From positions 31,565,579 through 31,629,578 of the forward strand of contig CM046871.1 of assembly GCA_025617745.1 (NCBI GenBank): a stretch of DNA of 64,000 nucleotides. Reading direction: 5' to 3'. Made by a program: the position numbers and the translations under genes. The DNA is from Heliocidaris erythrogramma (Eukaryota > Echinodermata > Echinoidea > Camarodonta > Echinometridae). Shown one piece after another: positions 55,186 to 64,000 of this stretch (the stretch's first letter is position 1; each line of letters opens with the position of its first letter). The notes below the pieces were generated by a model. That model did no database searches, was not told the origin of the DNA, and worked only from the letters and a program-made list of their open reading frames with translations.

Positions 55186-57224
55186 CCCGGTGGAGCCACT
55201 CAATGTGACTTGGGGACCGCATGACCGTTACCAAAATCGCGGATATAGGGGTAAATTTCAAGGAACGTCCGCGGACAGAATATTCCTCGAAATATAGAAA
55301 ATAGGGGTGCGCAGGTGTCCTCGAAATTCATAAAATAGGGGTCAGGAAAAGGGAAGAAAACCCAAGGCATGAAGAAAAATCCGGGAGCGAGCCGAGTCGC
55401 TAGCTGCGGGCCTGCCGGGGAGGGCGCGTTCATCGTTGAGAAAAAAAAACCCGTACTGCCGTCACTCAGCAAGATGGCGGACGTGAAGGTAACTAATAAC
55501 ACTGTTGGGCTCGATCGCTCGCTGCACGCTTATTAGCCACACAGAACTCCTAGGAGTTCTGTGATTGGCCATAGCATAGGCAATATGACGCCACTGGCAG
55601 CTCGCCAGCGCCATCTTCTTTCCCTCAAAACAATTTTGAAGTTTGAAGGACTATTTTACTCATAGAATCATCATATGCCCTTCAAAGATGAAGTGGGAAG
55701 ATGCACGTGTGTGTAATTGGGTTTTTACAGACGTGTATCAATCAGATATGATTATTTACGTCTGCACGAATCGTGATGTTCGTGAAAGTCGTGTGAAAGC
55801 TAGACTTATGTTTCACAGTGATCACACTTCACAGGTATGAATAGTTCAACTTACACTAACAAGTAACAGTAACACTACAGTCCCATTCATACGCTTTCAT
55901 GTTAGTTTATGGGTGTATGGGTATGAGGCACTCATACTAGGCCATTGCTGCTTAGTTATATTATTATAATATAGTACACTCATAGGCCCTTGACTAGATG
56001 TGGGACTGTGTCCAACATTCACTGTTGCAGCAGTCAAAAGCAGACAACAAAATTGCTCTAAACAAGATTTAAATTTAAATTTTCTTAAATTTGCTAGATT
56101 ACCTGATTCATCATTCTTCAGTTCAACTCTTACTTTGCAACAAATGTAGGGATTCAGACTTGAAAGTGAAATTTAAAAAATAATTATTTTCCTCTCCTGT
56201 ATGAATGATTTAGCCTGGAAAAGGGCCTGCTGATACACACAAAAGCTATTGAAGCCTATTCACCCGTAAAAGCTAGTCTGGAGTACAAGGTTATCTCCAG
56301 GAGTTCAGATAAGCTTGTACATGTAGTACTAGTAGTGCTTATAAAGTTATACATCATAGGCGGATTCAGCATCCCCGAGGACAAAAGTATCTAAGGGCCG
56401 GCCTTTGTCCACGCACAATGCCGGCCCGTTGATTCTTTTGTATGGGAAACGGCTGAATCCGCGCATGTACATACTTTTACAAGCTCATCTGAAGATAACC
56501 TTGTACTCCAGACTAGCTTTTATAGGTGAATAGGCTTCAATAGCTTTTGTGTGTACTATCAGCGGGCCTTTTTCCAGTCTAGACAATTCATACTAGTAGT
56601 ATCATACATCATGATGAGTCATGAGAGGAAAATAATTATTTAAAATTTTATTTTCAATTCTGAATCCCAAATTTGTAGCACAGTAAGGCTAGTTGAAGAG
56701 TCCATGAATCAGGTAATCCAGCAAATTAAAGATAATCAAATCTTGCTTAGAGCAATTTTGTTGTCTGTTTGTGACCGCTGCAACAGTGAACGTTGGATAC
56801 AGTCCCACATAGGCCACCTCGTGTATGAATGATCTAGACTGGAAATAGGCACGCTGATACACACAAAAGCTGTTGAAGCCTATTCGACCATAAAAGCTAG
56901 TCTGGAGTACAAGGTTATCTTCAGATAAGCTTGTACATGTATAAGTCGGTATGAGGTTATTTAACCTCGCCTATTTGTGAGTGGTCAGACATAGCGGTTA
57001 TTTCAAAATATTTGAAATATGGTAAAATAGGGGAAAATTTCCGAAAGTGTCCTTACAATCTTAAAAATAGGGGTATTTCAAAGCACCATTTTGTCCTTGT
57101 TTTGACGTAAAAAAAGGGGTTAAATTTCACAAAATGTCCTTGAAATTGACTGCAAAAGGGGGTTATTTGCATTTTTGGTAACGGTCATACGCGTCCCCCT
57201 CTGCGGGGGAGTGGCTCCACCGGG
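55186..57224. mobile_element. 2.04-kb non-autonomous DNA transposon with 8-bp TSD and giant internal palindrome
   Basis: The 8-bp direct repeat GGCCATCT lies at 55178-55185 and 57225-57232. Between them the ends are inverted: CCCGGTGGAGCCACTC at the left and its complement at the right, with a second conserved block GACCGTTACCAAAA about 35 bases in. An 8-bp duplication is typical of hAT and P-type transposition. Inside, 56005-56345 pairs with the reverse complement of 56455-56805. A third direct copy of its edge is at 56821-56942. A plus-strand frame at 55643-55840 (VCNWVFTDVYQSDMIIYV...) has no recognised transposase domain. ATGGCGGACGTGAAG|GTAACT at about 55474-55494 looks like a captured coding start with a splice donor. 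Confidence 0.8.
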
Positions 57225-57239
57225 GGCCATCTATACACA

Positions 57240-57866
57240 GAGTTTGGTCAACATGGCGAATATTCTTTTTGCCCAACAAAGCAACATGAGCCTTAAACTC
57301 TGTGAATGTGTCAAGCTGTCTGCTGCCATCTGCGGTTACAGATGCGACTCACTTTTATTTGCGATGCGTTTCGCAGAAAATCCTTGCATCGCACGCACGG
57401 GTCTGCACGTTTTTTCCAAGCAGGTAGGAGCACGCAGGACACGCAAGGAGGCTGTTGGACATGCCCAACAATCTCTGCGTGTGGCTACGTGTTCTGATGA
57501 ACGCATATTGACACGCGCAGCCATCGTACTGCCTGCACGTGCTTCTGGCGACCATCGCACGGCTTCTTGCTGAGGTCTCACAAAGCCCATGGCTCCATAC
57601 GGAGCCGTGACATGTCGCCCGTCGGTGGCACATCGGTTGCACGTAACTGTACGGGGCTGCACATTCGCCTCAAGAATTCTTGCGGGTAAGAGGGAGTATG
57701 TTGATGAGGAGGGTGGAAGATGCCCAAGAGGAGGTGTAGAGAGGTGCACGACTGGTTGTGACCATGACAAAAGAAGGACGTACGAATAGCAGGAGTTGGC
57801 CCACAGCCGATCGCAGGTGCGGACACGCACGTGCAAAAAAGACGCACGATCAGTTGTGACCATAGC
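57240..57866. other. GC-rich repeat-like block ending in TGTGACCATAGCAT
   Basis: A CpG- and GCACG-rich block open over 132 codons on plus (57175-57573) and 175 codons on minus (57863-57336), neither with a recognised domain. The right end TTGTGACCATAGCAT|TA equals the end of the element at 51329-52156. TTGTGACCATGAC recurs at about 57757. It is most likely a related non-autonomous transposon whose left end was lost or disrupted near the 8-bp-TSD element. Confidence 0.45.
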
Positions 57867-57869
57867 ATT

Positions 57870-60800
57870 ATGTATGATCGCAGAAACTGACAGAACTTAG
57901 AGCTCCAAAATAAGCAGAAGCTTGATGCATTGTGAGCCCTTACAATTTAAATACAATTACTAAGAAAGGGAGAAAGGGGGATAGGGACTGTAGAGAGAGA
58001 GAGAGAGAGAGGGAAGGAAAGAGAGAGAGAGAAAAAAATGAAAGAGGATATAAAAGAGATGGTTGCACCTGCCATTACTAAGTACATACGTTAATATGCA
58101 TCGATATGCGAGAAGTACGAATAATGTACGTGACTGAAAATACATTCTTATTTGGAGAGCATTGCCATTGATTATTAAGGGCTGGTCACGTTCGTCCGGT
58201 AACGATAATGAGATTTTTCATTAAAAATATTGTTTTTGTGTTGTTGTTGTGGAATGGGCGGGGGAGCGATGGTGTATGTTCTCTTATATATATATTTTTT
58301 TTCTTTCTATCCTCTTTTGTCTTCTCTTATCAGTCTTTCCTCCTTCTTTTTTTAATTTTTTTTTTAATTTTTAATTCTTCTTTCTCTCTGAAGGAAATGA
58401 AACAAGGTATCGTGAAAATCGTTAAAAGTCATTGGCCAGTTGGTTAGGACCTAATTAAAAAAAATTAAGGCTTTTAAAGCAATTTAATACGAAATGTAAA
58501 ACTTTATTTGCGAATTGTGTATGTGAAAATACATTTCAATTGTCATTTTTTTTAATGAAATGTTTAATTAGTAGTTATATATTTGTGAATATCATTTGTA
58601 ATAATGTATGAAATGTTAGAAATTGTACAATTGTTTTTTATGAGAGAAAAGAATAAAAACTGATTTAAAAGAAAAAATAATGGTACACCCAAGAGCTGCC
58701 CTACTATTAACAGTGTGAGCACACTCACACCAGGGAATTTGCCTGCTCACGCCTACCCGACATAGGGTGTACCTTTAATTGAAAAAAATCTCGTTATCAG
58801 ACAAATGTGACTAATGCCGCTACGAGAATTATAAACTTACTTATCGAAATAAAGAACTTCTACTTGTAGCAGCACACCGTTTACCGCAGCCACATTATAA
58901 GATCATAACATTGTGTGGCAACATGTCCGATTACGTTTTTCTCAAGTAGGCCTTATACCGTTGCAAACCAGATAGTGCCACACAGAGCCATTTGGTAGTG
59001 AAATTAAAAGAACAATAAAACATAAAGGACAGAAAAGAAATTGACTCAAACTAACAACATCGTGTAAACTTATTACACAAAAATCTTTATTCATTTAATG
59101 TATTGCTTAAATAAGGCACAATAATCACTAAGGTCTTCTCTTTACGGTATGCGATACTTTAGGAATATCATATTTTTAAAATAATCCACATTGTAATTTT
59201 CAGAATCATTCTAGTAGTAACTTTACAGATATCGTTTAATTCCAGAGCTTTGTTAGGATTGATGGGTGCATGGTATGTGGTGGTATTAATTTGCATATTT
59301 GCATATTTAACATTTGATTTATGTCAAATGCTGTCAGTGTATATAATCTAAGGTTGAAAGAAAATAAATTGCTTTTGAAAGTTGCGGGTTTCCAGGTCAG
59401 TGACCATCGTATGGCCCATAATCATAACTATAAAAAACGTGTTCAAAGGAAATGACTTAGAGAGATATAATCACGGTTTTATTCTAGTGCTTTCTATTAC
59501 AAACTAAAGATACAGACAAATATCAAGAAAATTAAAATTGATTATCAAAAGTCGCTAAAAATGACATTTTATTAAATATTATTTATTAAAGGAATTTGAC
59601 TTTTTAAAATATACCATTAGAACACTACCTTGCATAAAGTGATATCACTTTGTGCGGTCATTATCGTTTGCGGTACATTTTGCTTATAAATACAACATCA
59701 CCCTGTACATTTATCAAATCGTAACTGACGCTTATTCGATTCGTTTCCTTAACGGTTATTATAACGAGGCTTTCATTACAGTTGCTTTAACAACAAGTTC
59801 AACAACATACACTTTAATAAAGCGTCATTATGTAAAGAAAAAAGGTAGCCTCTGAGCCTTGAAATTGCCTTCTAAGGCTCAGTCGTACGTTAGTTGTATC
59901 GGAAAGCCAGTCGTGGTATAAATACGCGGCATAAAAATCGACCCTCTTGATTGTTCACTATCACATCACTTTATACAAGTTATCATCAGAGTGATGATGT
60001 GGAGTAGAATGCTATAACCTTGTTCTTTGTGGTACTGGTAGCGATGCAGGGTTCTGCTAGAAAGCCCTCTACAGGTGAAAGCGATGCCAAGGAAGGTAAT
60101 GATGATGATGATGATGGTGGTGATGGTGATAAATGATAATTATCATCTTCATCCTCATGATCATGATTTGTAACGAATCTTGTCTACTAATTGTTTTGGA
60201 GGGGGGTGGGACACTTTTTCAATGAGCTATAGCCCTCGGTGATCAAGCCTCTCTCGAGCCAGTTTCTCTCGAAAAGCATGTCAATTCAAATTAGCTTTAA
60301 AAAATAATATATACACGGATCTAGATCTGGTAGGGAATGTGGAGTGTAACTTGTTGAATATTTCATCATAGTTTTACACTTGCATCAAAAGATAGCCAAG
60401 TTACAGATCTGTTGACGTTCCGTCCATGATATCGGATGAATCTTAGTGCAAATATCTATAACAGGAACGTCTAATCGAGTCTATACCAGTCCGATGTCTG
60501 CCCTTGAGTGCACCGCACAGCAACCTCACTGAGGTTCGCAAGAATCGTTTGTTTTACACAATTATTTTTGTCAGTTAATATATAAATATAACAATGTAGG
60601 CCTATGATATGCCTCATGAGTTGGAAATATATCACTGGAGCTTTAGGATTGTAATAATCTAGAGATATATGAACTAAAATCAAAGAAACCTAGAGAACAC
60701 TTTGGGGCCTTTCCGAAACTGTACATGAGGTTTATAGATTTTTTTTTTGTGTCGTGTTTTTTTATATGAATGTTTAGATGTTAACCAGGGTTTCGGATGA

Positions 60801-60900
60801 GGAGGCTTGATGAAGGTGAGTGACGCCATTGTATCATTGCAAGCTCCATTCGCAGGATTCACAGAAGAACACAATGTGCATGATGAGGGGAAGTCAGATT
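57870..60900. other. AT-rich stretch with one possible promoter
   Basis: Contains a (GA)n run at about 57995-58033, T-rich tracts at 58285-58370 and otherwise no recognised element, except the candidate promoter and first exon noted at 59917-60094. Confidence 0.35.
59917..60094 (+). promoter_or_regulatory. Candidate TATA promoter and first coding exon of an unseen gene
   Basis: TATAAATA at 59917-59924 is followed about 30 bases on by CACTATCACATC. After a short ORF (ATGTGGAGTAGAATGCTATAA at about 59998-60018) an ATG at about 60043 opens MQGSARKPSTGESDAKE and reaches GGAAG|GTAATG, a plausible donor. No downstream exon in phase is recognisable in the window, so this remains a guess. Confidence 0.18.
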
Positions 60901-60902
60901 TT

Positions 60903-61492
60903 AAAGGGCAATCCAACCTTGGTATTAAGTTGATTTGTGTGAAAGCAGAAAAATAAGAAAAACAGGATGGCGAAAGTTTGAAAGAAATCGGACAAGGAAT
61001 AAGAAAGTTATGGATGTTTGAAAAATGAGATCACTACATCTATGCGAATCTCAAATCGGCAATTTGGTGAGTCGATTGTGACATACTTGTGGACAACTCT
61101 CCAATTTGTCGTACACAAATTTATCATTAATTTGCGGTTTTCTCCGAAGCGCCTTTAACCTCGGGGCAGTACTCAAAATATATTGGAGATAGCATATTGT
61201 TATAGGTCCTCATGAAAGAAAAAGATTCTACTAATTAAAATATTTTGAAAAAAGTGACATTTTAGTCATTTTATGTGTTGGAGCGAATGGAGGAGTTGTC
61301 CACAGCTACATCACAGTGACATTACCTATTCGGCCAATTTGAAATTCCCATATGTATAATGATTACAACTTTCAAAAATTCATAACTTTCTTACTGCTTG
61401 TCCGATTTCGTTTAAACTTTTACCAAACTGCTTCTCTGATTTTTCCTCTTTCTTTCAAAGCAAATTAGCTATTAAGGTTGGATTTCCCTTTA
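60903..61492. repeat. MITE with AAAGGGCAATCCAACCTT ends, about 0.59 kb
   Basis: The left end TTTTAAAGGGCAATCCAACC and the right end, reverse-complemented, TTTTTAAAGGGAAATCCAACC match. The arms continue for about 170 bases (GAAATCGGACAAGGAATAAG against the mirror of CTTACTGCTTGTCCGATTTC). The inner GTGGACAACTCTCCAAT also pairs with GGAGGAGTTGTCCACAG. Same family as 30008-30551. Confidence 0.85.
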
Positions 61493-61997
61493 AAAATTAA
61501 GTCCATAAACAATATCACCTCTTATTCTTCCGAACTGCTTTGCTTTCGGTACAACTTGGATAATTCAAGAAATGCCCAGAAAATTAACATCTGCATCATA
61601 ATTCTAGTCAATGACGACATTAAAAGGGGCGCCAAAAGGATATTTTTGTGTCGCCAACATTATACAGGCTATAAACAACTGGTTTGTTCATCAGGAAACC
61701 TATTTTTTAATTTTATTGATACTTAAGAATATAAAGAGTAAAATTAGTATCAACCGAGGTCACAATACGCCATGAAAATATTATATATATCAGCGAGAAC
61801 CATATATATGTTTATTTTACCCATGTCGCCAGCGAACTATGTGATTATGTTTCAGGCCTCTGCTCTTTACTGTTATATCGAAATCATGTATTTTGTTTAC
61901 CATTTTATAGTTCCTTCGGTGCCTAAAGAAGAAAGCATATTACTTACCAAAAAGAGATTCGTATATTTTTTGTTGCGATCTTAGCGACGGTGTCTCC

Positions 61998-63665
61998 AAA
62001 TCGCGATAAGATACGTTACTTTTTGTATTGATGGCCTAAAAAAATTGAAGACAATGACGTAGTGTTCTGGACTTAGGTGTGGGGAATGAAGTCCATCTCA
62101 ATATTATATAAATACAAAAGTGTGTATTGAATCTCTATAATAATAGATATATTCAGATACAAAGTTTTTGAAGGTGTATGTTACGATAAGCAGAAATAAG
62201 ATACGTTACTGAAACTCTGCTCCATTACAGGAAAAGTACATTATTGACAAAGTTATAATATATTTTGCTTTAAAACATCATACACTACCTTTCGTCACAC
62301 ATGGGAATTAAGAAGGTAAAGGGTTTTTTTTCGTCAAAACACAAGGTGGAAACTAAAGGCCATCAAATACGTTACCGTCAAATACGTTACCCTTGGCTCT
62401 CTCTGAATGTAAAAATAGACGTGAAAATCTAAAATACGTCAATAGTGTAAGCTTTAATGTCCCAAAATACTTGTTTGGATGATTAATCACATAATTTGTT
62501 TTAAAAAAGGAGTTTTAGTTAGATTAAATAAGATTTGTGTCAGATACGTTACCACCATTAAAGTATTGTTCCTTAGCTTTAAAAAAAAATAAAATTCATT
62601 AAAGAACATGTGAAAAATACGTTAATACATATACAATGCTTTTGATATCTATGCAACGTTATTATTTGAGATATTTTATTATTTTTGAAAACTTTTTAGG
62701 GGCAGAGCCAATTAAACTAGCCTTGTGAAATAACGTTGTATTTATAAAAAATTAAATCGTCAGGAGGACTTATAAGTCTACAAAGCTAAAAGAGATCTCT
62801 GGATGGTTAATGTTTGTATGCATGGTTGTAGTGATTTCAATTCTGGAAAAACATGGTACATGTATGATGTAGAATATATGGATTGCCATGTCGACATAAT
62901 ACATTTAACGTATACCTTGTTTATTTTTTCTTTGCCTCGGAGGCAATCAATTTGATGATTTTGTTCTATCTGAATAATGTTACATATCTAATCAATGAGT
63001 TAATGTAGTTTCGGAGACTACAGTGTGCATTAGATGTCAAGTTTCGTTCATCATACATTTCAAACAGAATTATAATTATGTTTTTGCGTTAATTTAAGGC
63101 GATTACCCAAGGCTATAAATATGATTGTTATTGGTGGATATAACATTTGGGTGTAAAACAAAATACAAGAGTGATTTTATCATATTGATATATATAACTC
63201 TCAGTAACGAAATTTTGTAGTAGATGTATGTCAAATACGTTACCATATCTACGTGACCGTATATCTTCTTTTTACTCGGTGGTAATCAATTTGATGATTT
63301 TGTTCTTATCTGAATAATGTTACATTATCTATCAATGAGTTAATAAAGCTACATGGACTACATTGTGCATTAGAAATCAAAAGTTTCGGTCATACGTTTC
63401 AAACAGATATAATTATGTTGTTGTCTTAATTTTGTTCATCTATGCACGTATGTTATTGATGAATATATATATGACTTTGCACTTACTGAGCTAGTTTAAG
63501 GCGATTATCCAAGGTTATGAATGTTATTGGTGGATAATACATTTTGATGTAAAGAAAAAGTGCAAGTGTGAGTTTATCATCATGTTGATATATAACTCAC
63601 AGTAACGAGGTTTTGTAGTAGAGGTCTGTCAGATACGTTACCATATTTTTCCTTCCTTTTAATCC
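61998..63665 (+). repeat. Recurring ATACGTTAC motif with tandem duplication of an about 0.35-kb unit
   Basis: (A/G)ATACGTTAC occurs at about 62010, 62201, 62368, 62382, 62543, 63233 and 63633, plus variants. Units 62945-63250 and 63289-63650 share ATTTGATGATTTTGTTC, ATCTGAATAATGTTACAT, CAATGAGTTAAT, ACTACA.TGTGCATTAGA, AAGGCGATTA.CCAAGG, TTATTGGTGGATA and GTTTTGTAGTAGA, and both end in TACGTTACCATAT. No coding frame is conserved. 63665-64000 shows nothing recognisable. Confidence 0.75.
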
Positions 63666-64000
63666 AAAGTGTATGAAATATAATGTAAAAAGTACTTGCA
63701 ATTGGCTTTCAATAATAATTTCAATACTTATGCATAGCATTTAATATGTTATCAATGTGATACAACATCTAAGTGTATTAGAGATATAAAATGCAATTTA
63801 GGGTTATGCATTTTATACCAAAATAGACTATTTTTTCTCGCTAATTTTGACCTACACACTTCAAACATCAGTCTTTTTTTGTATCTGGACCAATCAAAGT
63901 TTAGTTAAATTTGTATAACCATGTGTGCATATTAGTAACGTTTACTTTTAAATAGATATTTACATGAATGATCCATAAATGATACACCCTCAACAATTTT

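Noticed and set aside
57336-57863. 175-codon minus-strand frame
   Set aside because: Sits in a GC-rich block ending in a transposon terminus; the opposite strand is equally open; no domain visible.

Overview
The window looks like part of an invertebrate deuterostome genome, most likely an echinoderm (sea urchin-like). The reasons are split genes with GT-AG introns, AT-rich non-coding DNA, many tRNA-headed SINEs and CR1/L2-like LINE fragments, dozens of foldback elements, and unusually many poly-G/poly-C runs of 10-20 bases. The species is inferred, not proven. There are no bacterial-type operons, CRISPR arrays or rRNA genes.

Four genes can be rebuilt with matching splice phases. Three encode galactose-3-O-sulfotransferase (GAL3ST)-like type II Golgi enzymes. 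Gene A is on the minus strand (CDS 6190-16861, four coding exons, 410 aa, with a probable non-coding exon at 17221). Gene C is on the minus strand (24975-29437, two exons, 424 aa). Gene D is on the plus strand (49331-51065, two exons, 429 aa). Each has a short exon with the cytosolic tail and membrane anchor, ending in phase 2. The catalytic domain carries LKTHKTGS(S/T)T (5'-phosphosulfate loop of PAPS binding) and YVTI(L/V)R(E/N)P....S (3'-phosphate site). C and D have the catalytic domain in one exon; A has two extra introns in it.

The fourth gene (10277-14002, plus strand, four exons, 323 aa) lies inside the 8.4-kb first coding intron of gene A on the opposite strand. It encodes a small single-pass receptor: signal peptide, one WSC domain on a phase 1-1 exon, short stalk, transmembrane helix, and a 155-residue cytoplasmic tail with seven tyrosines.

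The remainder is repeats. 0-6 kb: a tandem array of about 170-190 bp, an iterated palindromic motif array, a LINE fragment and a SINE whose head resembles 7SL RNA. 6-17 kb: gene A with the nested WSC gene. 18.7-22.6 kb: a 3.9-kb long inverted repeat. 25-29.4 kb: gene C. 29.4-49 kb: no recognised host gene, but LINE fragments, MITEs, a 0.5-kb insertion with 13-bp target duplications, and a 2.1-kb inverted repeat with a perfect 76-bp palindrome and a 26-bp minisatellite just upstream of gene D. 51-64 kb: TA-flanked and 8-bp-TSD DNA transposons, more SINE/LINE pieces, and a terminal region with a recurring ATACGTTAC motif in a roughly 0.35-kb duplicated unit.
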